From contig SCTU01000003.1 in the NCBI GenBank assembly GCA_004297315.1, positions 1-8,898 on the forward strand: a DNA stretch of 8,898 nucleotides, written 5' to 3'. Every line of letters starts with the position of its first letter. The first letter of the stretch is position 1. Made by a program: the position numbers and the translations under genes. Shown here piece after piece: positions 1-6,040 of this stretch. The notes beneath the pieces were generated by a model. That model did no database searches. It was not told the origin of the DNA and saw only the letters and a program-made list of their open reading frames with translations. The stretch is from Dehalococcoidia bacterium. GTDB lineage: Bacteria > Chloroflexota > Dehalococcoidia > UBA2979.

Positions 1-1
1 G

Positions 2-904
2 AGACCGCTGCTCGCCCTTCTTGTGGTCGTCTCCGCGGCCTCGATCGCCGCCTGTGGCTCAGAGAAGACGCCCAGCGACGGAAAATTTCGGGTCGTCGCG
101 ACGATCGCCCCGATCGGAGCCCTCGCGCAGGCGGTCGGTGGCGAGGCGATACAGCTCGACGTCCTCGTGAAGGCCGGCGTCGACCCGCACGAGTTCGACC
201 TGAAGGCCGCCGACGCCCGGCGGCTGGCAAACGCCCAGGTGATCCTGCGGAACGGCCTCGGGATCGACGCATTTCTCGACAAGTCGCTGAAGGGCAACAA
301 GGCCACCGTGTTCACGCTCACGGATGGGCTGACCCTCCGTGAGGCACCGGCCGAGGGCGGCGGGACCAGGCAGAGCAAGGACCCACACGTCTGGCACGAC
401 CCCCGCAACGACATCGCCATGGTGGACGCCATCGTGAAGGCGCTTTCCGCCGCGGCGCCCGACCAGGCCGCGACGTTCGAGGCGAACGGAAAGGCGTATC
501 AGGAGCGCCTGCGGCAGGTCGACCGCGAGGTGCAGGGCATCATCGATGCCATTCCCCCGGCGAACCGCAAGATGGTGACCGACCACGACGCGGTCGGCTA
601 CTTCGCTGCGCGCTACGGCATCACGATCGTTGGCACTGTCATTCCGGGCACCTCGACCGTCGCCGAACCCTCCGCCGCCGACATCGCCGCGCTGGTGGAG
701 ACGATCCGCCGCGAGGGAGTGCGCGCCATCTTCGCCGAAAGCTCCGTCGACCCGAAGGTCGCGCGCCGCGTGGCCGAAGAGACCGGAGTGAAGATCGTGG
801 ACGACCTCTTCGCCGACTCCCTCGGCTCTGCCGGGACTGGAGCGGACACTGTGGACGGCATGCTGCTTTCAAATGCTCGAAAGATCGCCGACGCGCTGAA
901 ATAG
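2..904 (+). CDS. Metal (probably zinc) ABC importer substrate-binding lipoprotein, 5' end cut off
   Basis: This is a cluster A-I (ZnuA/TroA, SBP_bac_9) solute-binding protein that captures a divalent metal outside the membrane and hands it to an ABC permease. The frame is open to the window edge and encodes a hydrophobic stretch ending in a lipobox Ala-Ala-Cys, with the lipidated Cys codon at 53-55. The true start is therefore upstream, and the GTG at 23 lies inside the signal peptide. Counting from that GTG, the expected metal ligands are His56 (DPHEFD), His122 (DPHVWHDP), His188 (TDHDAVGYF) and Asp265 (ADSLG). Three His plus Asp matches ZnuA/TroA; Mn-type PsaA proteins have Glu at the third position. 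There is no His-rich loop between the first two ligands. An additional His125 sits beside the second ligand. The C-terminus is complete. No permease or ATPase gene follows, so partners would have to lie to the left or elsewhere. Family is certain; metal identity is inferred. Confidence 0.93.
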   Translation, partial: RPLLALLVVVSAASIAACGSEKTPSDGKFRVVATIAPIGALAQAVGGEAIQLDVLVKAGVDPHEFDLKAADARRLANAQVILRNGLGIDAFLDKSLKGNKATVFTLTDGLTLREAPAEGGGTRQSKDPHVWHDPRNDIAMVDAIVKALSAAAPDQAATFEANGKAYQERLRQVDREVQGIIDAIPPANRKMVTDHDAVGYFAARYGITIVGTVIPGTSTVAEPSAADIAALVETIRREGVRAIFAESSVDPKVARRVAEETGVKIVDDLFADSLGSAGTGADTVDGMLLSNARKIADALK

Positions 905-953
905 GCCCGGCCGGTTGCGGGGAGACGGGATATCCTCGACGCGGCGGGAGGAT

Positions 954-960
954 GGAGAAG
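954..960 (+). promoter_or_regulatory. Shine-Dalgarno candidate for the L,D-transpeptidase
   Basis: GGAGAAG lies four bases before the TTG at 965 and thirteen before the ATG at 974. A second purine-rich block, GGGAGGA at 946-952, is twelve bases before the TTG. The spacing favours the TTG start but does not settle it. An ATG at 952 is out of frame. Confidence 0.4.
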
Positions 961-964
961 GCCG

Positions 965-1621
965 TTGGACGGCATGCGTTCCTTTGCCCGCCCCCACTCA
1001 CGACGGCTACGCGGCAGGGCTGCGATCGCGTTCGCGTTGTTGACCGCGCTCCTTGTGGCCTGCTCCGATGAGCCGCCCCCGGCCGCGATGGCCACGGCAC
1101 CGCCGGCGGTCACAGCCGCGGCGACGCCCTCGCCACCACCGCCCACACTCCCGAGCCCCCAGGCCACGGCGTCCGCCGCCCGCGTCGAGAGCACCCCTGT
1201 TGCGAAGGCCACGCCACGCCCAGCGGTCGCCCCGACCTCTGGCCGCTGGATCGACGTCGACGTCACGCGCTTCACGGTGAAACTGATGGACGGAAAGCAG
1301 GTCGTGCGGGAGATCGGGCCGGTGGGCGTCGGCGCCCAGATCGACACCGGCGTATACGAGTCCACGCAGACCGGGCTCTTCCACGTCTACAACAAGACCG
1401 CCGGGCTGACCTACGACGCGCCGTACGACACGTACATCGACTGGTGGGTCGGCTTCGATCCGGACAAGGCGAATGGCTTCCATTCGTTCCTGCTGGACGC
1501 GAAGGGGAACGTGGTGAATGCCGCCACCGGCCGGATCTCAAACGGCTGCATCCGCACGCACGACCCAAAGGCGGTGTTCGAGTTTGCCGAGGTCGGGATG
1601 CCCGTCTTCGTCCACGCCTAG
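965..1621 (+). CDS. L,D-transpeptidase (YkuD domain) lipoprotein
   Basis: This is a predicted YkuD-family L,D-transpeptidase, the class of cysteine enzyme that makes 3-3 cross-links in peptidoglycan or attaches proteins to it, anchored outside the cytoplasmic membrane. The 218-residue product has a basic start, a hydrophobic segment at about 19-32 and a lipobox LLVAC with lipidated Cys33. A Pro/Ala/Thr-rich linker follows at about 36-92, likely reaching through the envelope. The catalytic domain covers about 94-218 and holds the conserved His173 (GFHSF) and the active-site motif SNGCIR with Cys195 and Arg197. Asn replaces the commoner His in S-H-G-C, a known variation. No LysM or other peptidoglycan-binding domain is present. 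The start is TTG at 965 or ATG at 974; both keep the signal peptide. It lies 60 bases after the metal-binding gene and may be transcribed with it, though nothing links their functions. Convergent with the prenyl transferase. Confidence 0.9.
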   Translation: MDGMRSFARPHSRRLRGRAAIAFALLTALLVACSDEPPPAAMATAPPAVTAAATPSPPPPTLPSPQATASAARVESTPVAKATPRPAVAPTSGRWIDVDVTRFTVKLMDGKQVVREIGPVGVGAQIDTGVYESTQTGLFHVYNKTAGLTYDAPYDTYIDWWVGFDPDKANGFHSFLLDAKGNVVNAATGRISNGCIRTHDPKAVFEFAEVGMPVFVHA

Positions 1622-1630
1622 CAGGGGCTA

Positions 1631-2467
1631 CTAGCGCCCGCGGCGGCGCTCGCGGTCGGCGTAGGAACGCACGGCGCGCAGGAAGTCGATGCGGCGGAAC
1701 TCCGGCCAGAAGACGTCGCAGAAGTAGTACTCGCTGTATGCGCTCTGCCAGAGCAGGAACCCGGACAGCCGCAGCTCTCCCGAAGTGCGGATGATCAGGT
1801 CGGGGTCGGGGATGTCTGGCGCGTAGAGGTAGCGGCTGATCTCCTCTGGCTCGATCCCGCTCGCGATGCCCTCGAGCGAATCGCCGTTGCGGATGCGGTC
1901 GGCCAGCATGCGACGGACGGCGTCCGTGATCTCTTCGCGCCCGCCGTATCCCACGGCCACCAGCAGTTCGTACGGGCCGTCGTTCGCCGTGGCCTCCTCG
2001 GCGCGGGCGATGGCGTCCTGTGTGGTCTGCGGAAGCAGTTCGCGCCGCCCGACCATCCGCACACGGCGCCGTCGAGCACTGGGCGACGCGCCCTCGCTGA
2101 AGGCGGCGACCTTCTCCTCGATCAGGCTGAAGATCGCCTTCAACTCGTCCGGGCCGCGCTTGAAATTGTCCGTCGAGAGCGCCCACAACGTGACCGCCGG
2201 GATCTCGAGGTCGTCGCACCAGCCGACGAGTTCCTCCACCTTGTCCGCACCTCGTCGATGGCCGTCGGTGACCTCGGAGAGTCCGGCCTTCCGCGCAAAC
2301 CGTCGATTGCCATCCAGGATCACGCCGACGTGCTGCGGCAGCGGCCCGCGGCGGATCGCACGGTCGAGTTGCCGCTCGTACACGCGATAGACGATGTCGA
2401 GGACGGGAGCAGCCGGACGCCGCAGGAGCGCGAGCAACGTCGCGGTAGATTCGCTGTCGGCTGGCAT
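1631..2467 (-). CDS. uppS: Isoprenyl transferase (cis-prenyltransferase, UppS family)
   Basis: Condenses isopentenyl diphosphate onto an allylic primer in cis. In bacteria this family makes undecaprenyl diphosphate, the lipid carrier for cell-wall precursors, or shorter Z-prenyl diphosphates. The 278-residue protein carries all family landmarks: HVGVILDGNRRFAR with catalytic Asp52, GHRRGA with His70, TLWALSTDNFKR with Ser98, Asn101 and Arg104, the RTSGE block at 227-231, RLSGFLLWQ at 233-241, and Glu246 in AYSEYYF. The DGNRRF and RLSGF variants, and a leading segment (about 22-45) before the first motif, resemble mycobacterial Rv1086-type Z-farnesyl diphosphate synthase more than E. coli UppS (DGNGRW, RISNF). 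However, Ala96 aligns with E. coli Ala69, a position that is bulky Leu in Rv1086. The product chain length is therefore open. The ATG at 2467 fits the family N-terminus. The frame stays open to 2710, but that part overlaps the divergent gene and looks non-coding. No Shine-Dalgarno is visible. Confidence 0.95.
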   Translation of the reverse strand: MPADSESTATLLALLRRPAAPVLDIVYRVYERQLDRAIRRGPLPQHVGVILDGNRRFARKAGLSEVTDGHRRGADKVEELVGWCDDLEIPAVTLWALSTDNFKRGPDELKAIFSLIEEKVAAFSEGASPSARRRRVRMVGRRELLPQTTQDAIARAEEATANDGPYELLVAVGYGGREEITDAVRRMLADRIRNGDSLEGIASGIEPEEISRYLYAPDIPDPDLIIRTSGELRLSGFLLWQSAYSEYYFCDVFWPEFRRIDFLRAVRSYADRERRRGR

Positions 2468-2470
2468 GAG

Positions 2471-2489
2471 CCCAGCATATCGCGCTGGG
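2471..2489. repeat. Inverted repeat in the divergent promoter region
   Basis: CCCAGC at 2471-2476 and GCTGGG at 2484-2489 form a perfect 6-base inverted repeat around a 7-base centre. It lies inside the 84-base gap between the divergent prenyl transferase and molybdoenzyme genes and overlaps the candidate -10 of the former. It could be an operator or may be chance in GC-rich DNA. No cognate regulator is identified. Confidence 0.3.
2474..2479 (-). promoter_or_regulatory. Candidate -10 element (TATGCT) for the isoprenyl transferase
   Basis: On the minus strand TATGCT fits the TANNNT form of a -10 element and ends six bases before the ATG at 2467. There is no Shine-Dalgarno in between. This spacing would place the transcript start at or next to the start codon, as in leaderless genes. 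No convincing -35 hexamer is visible. The element overlaps the left arm of the inverted repeat at 2471-2489. Confidence 0.35.
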
Positions 2490-2540
2490 GCCGCAGGCGG
2501 TCGCCCGCTTGTTACTGTGGATCGGCCGCTCCGCCCCACC

Positions 2541-2546
2541 GGAGGA
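2541..2546 (+). promoter_or_regulatory. Shine-Dalgarno deciding the molybdoenzyme start
   Basis: GGAGGA ends five bases before the ATG at 2552, an ideal spacing. Another in-frame ATG at 2546 overlaps the last base of this site and so cannot use it. The codons upstream of it overlap the prenyl transferase region and encode no recognisable protein. Confidence 0.75.
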
Positions 2547-2551
2547 TGTCC

Positions 2552-4117
2552 ATGCATGTTCGCGTGTACCGAGACGGTATCAGCGGTGTGCTGGCGGTCG
2601 CCCTCGCGCTGGGGATCGCGGAACTGGTCGCCGGATTGAGCGGCGCCGTCGCCCCCGTCATCGCCGTCGGCGACCTGCTGATCGATCACGCCCCCGGATG
2701 GACCACCCACCTCGTGATCGACATCCTCGGCAAGAAGGACAAGCCGGCGCTCGTCCTCACGGTGACGCTTGTCACGCTCGCCGCGGGGGGCGCCGCCGGC
2801 ATCCTTGAGCGGTCGAGGCCACCCGCAGGCCGGACGGTCCTCGCGTTAGTCGGAATTGCCGGCGCCATTACCGCCGCGGTCGACACGCCCGCCGCCTCCT
2901 TCCAGGGGACGCTCCTCGCCGCCGCAGGCCCGCTCGCCGGCGTCTTCGTCGGGTGGCAGGCTCTGCGTCTGCTCCTCCGCGCGGGGACGCCCGGACCGGC
3001 CACCGCCACAGCCGAAGCGCAGCCGATGACGCGACGGGTGCCGGACCGGCGGGCGTTCCTCGGGTTCGCCGCGGCCACCGCGGGCGCCTCCGCCGCCTCG
3101 TTCGCGGTGGGGCGCCGTATTTCCGGGGGCGCCGTGGATGTCGAGGCCCAGCGCGAGTCGGTCGCGTTGCCTGGTACCGCGCCGACGCCGGTCCCCGGCG
3201 CGATCGCCCTCGACGGCCTGTCGCCCCTGATCACGCCGAACCCTGACTTCTACCGCATCGACACCACGCTCATCACTCCGCGCGTCGACCTGAAGACGTG
3301 GCGTCTGAGGGTCACCGGCATGGTCGAGCGCCCGCTGACCATCACCTTCGACGAATTGATGGCAATGCCCGCGCGGGAAGAGATCATCACGCTCTCATGC
3401 GTCTCGAACGAGGTCGGCGGCGACCTCGTCGGCAATGCGCGCTGGCTCGGCACTTCGCTCGCAGACCTGCTGACGCAGGCGGGCGTGAAGCCCGGCGCGA
3501 CGCAGATCGTTGGCCGCTCCGTCGACAACTTCACCGTGGGCTTCCCGACCGAGGTCGCCTTCGACGGCCGCCCAGCGCTGGTCGCCTACGGCATGAACGG
3601 CGAGGCACTCCCTGGCCCGCACGGCTTCCCCGCGCGCCTCGTGGTCCCGGGGCTCTACGGCTACGTCTCCGCGACGAAATGGCTCACGGAGATCGAACTC
3701 ACGACCTGGGAGGCCTTCGACGCGTACTGGATTCCGCGCGGGTGGTCGAAGCGCGCGCCGATCAAGACGCAATCGCGGATCGACGTGCCGCGCGAGGGCC
3801 GCACGGTGAAGCCCGGCCACGTGCCGGTCGCCGGCGTCGCGTGGGCCGGCAATCGCAGCGTGAGCGCCGTCGAGGTGCGCGTGCGCCGTCGCGACGGAGA
3901 CGCCGACGCGCCCTGGCTGCGCGCCCGGCTGAGCGATTCGCTTTCGACGAACGCATGGCGTCAGTGGGTAGTCGAATGGGACGCGGAGCCCGGCGACTAT
4001 GTGATTGAGGTGCGCGCCACCGACGGGCGCGGCGACGTGCAGACGGGCCAGGCTCAGCGTCCGGACCCGGACGGCGCGACGGGGTGGCATCGCGTCAACG
4101 TGCGCGTGCGCGCCTGA
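2552..4117 (+). CDS. Membrane-anchored molybdopterin-dependent oxidoreductase (sulfite oxidase family)
   Basis: The 521-residue protein joins a membrane anchor to a sulfite-oxidase-fold catalytic part. Four hydrophobic segments lie at about 11-30, 66-84, 95-113 and 119-142. Then comes a twin-arginine-like motif, RRAFLGF at 166-172, leading into a weakly hydrophobic Ala/Gly/Ser-rich fifth segment (about 169-187). The catalytic domain (about 230-395) resembles Oxidored_molyb and includes LSCVSNEVGGDLVGNARW, where Cys283 (codon 3398-3400) should bind the molybdenum. Further conserved blocks are GPHGFPARLVVPGLYG (355-370) and KWLTEIEL. A C-terminal beta-rich Mo-co dimerisation-like domain (about 420-519) closes the protein. 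There is no cytochrome b5 or other haem domain, so electrons would pass to an external acceptor. The order of parts predicts four Sec-inserted helices, a Tat-exported fifth helix and an extracytoplasmic enzyme domain. Substrate is unknown: sulfite or a protein-repair role as in YedY/MsrP are possibilities only. Divergent from the prenyl transferase. Confidence 0.92.
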   Translation: MHVRVYRDGISGVLAVALALGIAELVAGLSGAVAPVIAVGDLLIDHAPGWTTHLVIDILGKKDKPALVLTVTLVTLAAGGAAGILERSRPPAGRTVLALVGIAGAITAAVDTPAASFQGTLLAAAGPLAGVFVGWQALRLLLRAGTPGPATATAEAQPMTRRVPDRRAFLGFAAATAGASAASFAVGRRISGGAVDVEAQRESVALPGTAPTPVPGAIALDGLSPLITPNPDFYRIDTTLITPRVDLKTWRLRVTGMVERPLTITFDELMAMPAREEIITLSCVSNEVGGDLVGNARWLGTSLADLLTQAGVKPGATQIVGRSVDNFTVGFPTEVAFDGRPALVAYGMNGEALPGPHGFPARLVVPGLYGYVSATKWLTEIELTTWEAFDAYWIPRGWSKRAPIKTQSRIDVPREGRTVKPGHVPVAGVAWAGNRSVSAVEVRVRRRDGDADAPWLRARLSDSLSTNAWRQWVVEWDAEPGDYVIEVRATDGRGDVQTGQAQRPDPDGATGWHRVNVRVRA

Positions 4118-4160
4118 CCGCGCTTTCTTTGGGGTAGCCGTCTGCGCCGGAGGCGGCCGG

Positions 4161-4166
4161 TACAAT
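4161..4166 (+). promoter_or_regulatory. Candidate -10 element (TACAAT) for the ABC exporter operon
   Basis: TACAAT differs from the sigma-70 consensus by one base and lies in the 93-base gap after the molybdoenzyme, the only AT-rich hexamer there. Transcription would start around 4172-4174, leaving a leader of roughly 38 bases. At the expected distance upstream no good TTGACA-like -35 is present. It implies that the exporter genes are transcribed separately from the preceding gene. Confidence 0.5.
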
Positions 4167-4210
4167 ACGGCGCGATTCGTTCGCGCACCCACCAAGTCCG
4201 TGCGCAGACA

Positions 4211-6040
4211 GTGAGAGTCGATGTGCCGATCGTCGCCGTCCCCGAGGCCGGCGCCTCGTTGCCTCCGGGGCGGCCCGGCTCCAACCGGATCCTGCAGTAC
4301 GTCTTTGACTGCCGCTGGCGGTACCTCGGCGGCCTGGTCGCGCTGATCGTCGCGACGGTCGCGGCGCTGCTGCCGCCGTTCGTCGTGCAGCGCGCCGTGG
4401 ACGACCTGCGCGACGGCGTCGCGGCCGCGTCGCTCGCCCGGTACGCACTGCTCGTCGTGCTCTTCGCCGGCATCGAGGGCATGCTGCGGTACTACTCACG
4501 CATGGTCGTCTCCGGCACCTCGCGCGTGATCGAGTACCGGCTGCGCGACGACCTCGCACGGCACCTCATGTCGCTCGACCACGGCTACTACGTGCGCGCA
4601 CGCACGGGCGACCTCATGTCTCGCGCCACCAACGACCTGCAGGCCGTCCGCGACGTCCTCGGCCCGTCGCTGGTCGACCTGAGCCGGATCTTCGTCGTCT
4701 CGATCGCCGGTGTCGGCTTCATGCTCTTCATCGATGTCCGCCTGACACTGATCGCGCTCTTGTACCTCCCGGTCGTCATCGGCTTGATGAGCTACTTCGA
4801 GACCAACGTCGAAACCCGCTTCCGCGAGGTGCAGGAGCAGCTTTCGCTGCTCACCGACCGCGCCCAGGAGAACGTCGCCGGCATCCGCGCCGTGAAGGCC
4901 TACGCCCAGGAGGAGGTGGAGGTCGCCTCCTTCGCCGCCGCCAACGAGGTGATGCGCCGCCGCTCGATGCGCCTTGCGCTCTATCACTCCGGCCTTCTCC
5001 CTGTCATGGGCGTGCTCACGGGCGCGGCGACACTGCTCGTGCTGTGGGTCGGCGGTCACGACGTCGCCGCGGGGCGCATGACAATGGGCGAGTTCGTCGC
5101 CTTCAACTTCATCCTCGCCATCCTCGCCAACCAGCTCATGGCGGTCGGCTGGGTCGTCGCCACGGCCCAACTCGGCGCGGTCGCCATCCGGCGCGTCAAC
5201 GAGGTCCTGCGCGCCGAGCCGGCCGTCCGCGACGGTCATGCCGTCGCGCTCCCCTCACCGGTCCGCGGCGAAGTCGAGTTCGTGGACGTGAGCGTCGCCT
5301 TCGACGGCCGCGAGGTCCTGCACAACGTGGACCTGCGCATCCCGGCCGGCGCGACCGTCGCACTGGTCGGCGGCACCGGCGCGGGCAAGACCACACTCGC
5401 GAGCCTGCTTGTCCGCCTCACCGACCCCTCCGGCGGCAGCGTGCGGCTCGACGGCCTCGATGTGCGCGAATGGCCGTTAGACCGGTTGCGCGACGCCATC
5501 GCGTTCGTCCCGCAGGAGGCCTTCCTCTTTTCCGACTCAATCCGCGAGAACATCTCCTACGGCCGCCCGGGGGCGGCGGACGCCGAGTACGACGCCGCCA
5601 CGCGCGTCTCGCGGCTCTCGAATGACCTGCAGGACCTCCACGCCGGCCTCGAGACGACCATCGGAGAACGCGGCGTCACACTTTCTGGCGGGCAGAAGCA
5701 GCGCGCCGCCCTCGCGCGGGCGCTGCTCAAGCAGGCGCCCGTGCTCGTGCTGGACGACGCCCTGTCACACGTGGACATGCAGACCGAGGAGCAGATCCTC
5801 CACGGCCTGCGCGAGGTCATGCGCGGCCGCACGACGATCCTGATCGCGCACCGCACCTCCACCCTGCGCGAGGCCGGCCTCATCGCGGTCATCGAAGGCG
5901 GCACAATCGTCGAGCGCGGCTCGCATGAGGAGTTGATCGCGGCAGAGGGCGCCTACGCCCGCATCTACTACGAACAACTGCAGGCGGAGCGCCGGGCACG
6001 TGAGCAGGCGGCAGTGGACCTCGGGAGTGACGGGGCGTGA
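4211..6040 (+). CDS. ABC exporter subunit with degenerate ATPase site (BmrC/TM287-like)
   Basis: One half of a predicted heterodimeric type IV ABC exporter (multidrug or lipid type), 609 residues. The ABC_membrane domain has six segments at about 38-60, 76-95, 157-176, 177-196, 261-281 and 293-318. The nucleotide-binding domain starts near 353: Walker A GGTGAGKTT (387-395), Q-loop Gln435, signature LSGGQKQR (491-498), Walker B VLVLDD (511-516) and switch His547. At the catalytic Glu position there is Asp516 (LDDALSHVD), the hallmark of the degenerate-site partner in TM287/288 and BmrCD. Phe364 occupies the A-loop aromatic position. The start is uncertain: the GTG at 4211 has no Shine-Dalgarno, while a GTG at 4223 has a weak GAGAG five bases before it; the difference is four residues. 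The final codon overlaps the next gene by four bases, so both subunits are probably made in step. The transported substrate cannot be read from sequence. Confidence 0.95.
   Translation: MRVDVPIVAVPEAGASLPPGRPGSNRILQYVFDCRWRYLGGLVALIVATVAALLPPFVVQRAVDDLRDGVAAASLARYALLVVLFAGIEGMLRYYSRMVVSGTSRVIEYRLRDDLARHLMSLDHGYYVRARTGDLMSRATNDLQAVRDVLGPSLVDLSRIFVVSIAGVGFMLFIDVRLTLIALLYLPVVIGLMSYFETNVETRFREVQEQLSLLTDRAQENVAGIRAVKAYAQEEVEVASFAAANEVMRRRSMRLALYHSGLLPVMGVLTGAATLLVLWVGGHDVAAGRMTMGEFVAFNFILAILANQLMAVGWVVATAQLGAVAIRRVNEVLRAEPAVRDGHAVALPSPVRGEVEFVDVSVAFDGREVLHNVDLRIPAGATVALVGGTGAGKTTLASLLVRLTDPSGGSVRLDGLDVREWPLDRLRDAIAFVPQEAFLFSDSIRENISYGRPGAADAEYDAATRVSRLSNDLQDLHAGLETTIGERGVTLSGGQKQRAALARALLKQAPVLVLDDALSHVDMQTEEQILHGLREVMRGRTTILIAHRTSTLREAGLIAVIEGGTIVERGSHEELIAAEGAYARIYYEQLQAERRAREQAAVDLGSDGA
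6023..6027 (+). promoter_or_regulatory. Shine-Dalgarno for the second exporter subunit
   Basis: GGGAG inside the end of the first subunit gene lies nine bases before the GTG at 6037. Together with the GTGA start-stop overlap (6037-6040), it supports the GTG as start and suggests translational coupling. Confidence 0.6.

Noticed and set aside
905..964. TATCCT at 931-936 as a promoter for the transpeptidase gene
   Set aside because: Only four of six bases match a -10 element and no -35 stands at a suitable distance; read-through from the preceding gene is equally likely.
613..1365. Minus-strand open frame of 250 codons across the metal-binding and transpeptidase genes
   Set aside because: It is antisense to two well-supported genes; the Ala/Gly/Ser-rich translation has no family motif.
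1624..1639. Imperfect hairpin between the convergent transpeptidase and prenyl transferase genes, as a shared terminator
   Set aside because: Six pairs with one bulged base, no T-run on either strand, and overlap with the prenyl transferase stop region; too weak to call.
1272..2219. Minus-strand open frame of 315 codons covering parts of the transpeptidase and prenyl transferase genes
   Set aside because: The Arg- and Pro-rich translation shows no domain, and both overlapped genes have conserved catalytic motifs in their own frames.
2258..2551. Upstream extension of the molybdoenzyme reading frame
   Set aside because: It overlaps the prenyl transferase coding sequence on the other strand, encodes no recognisable segment, and the strong Shine-Dalgarno at 2541-2546 fixes the start at 2552.
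2468..2710. Upstream extension of the prenyl transferase reading frame on the minus strand
   Set aside because: It would run into the divergent gene's signal and membrane region, and the added residues do not resemble this enzyme family.
4496..5239. Minus-strand open frame of 247 codons inside the first exporter gene
   Set aside because: It is antisense to the transmembrane domain, and its His/Asp/Val/Glu-rich composition is that of a shadow frame.
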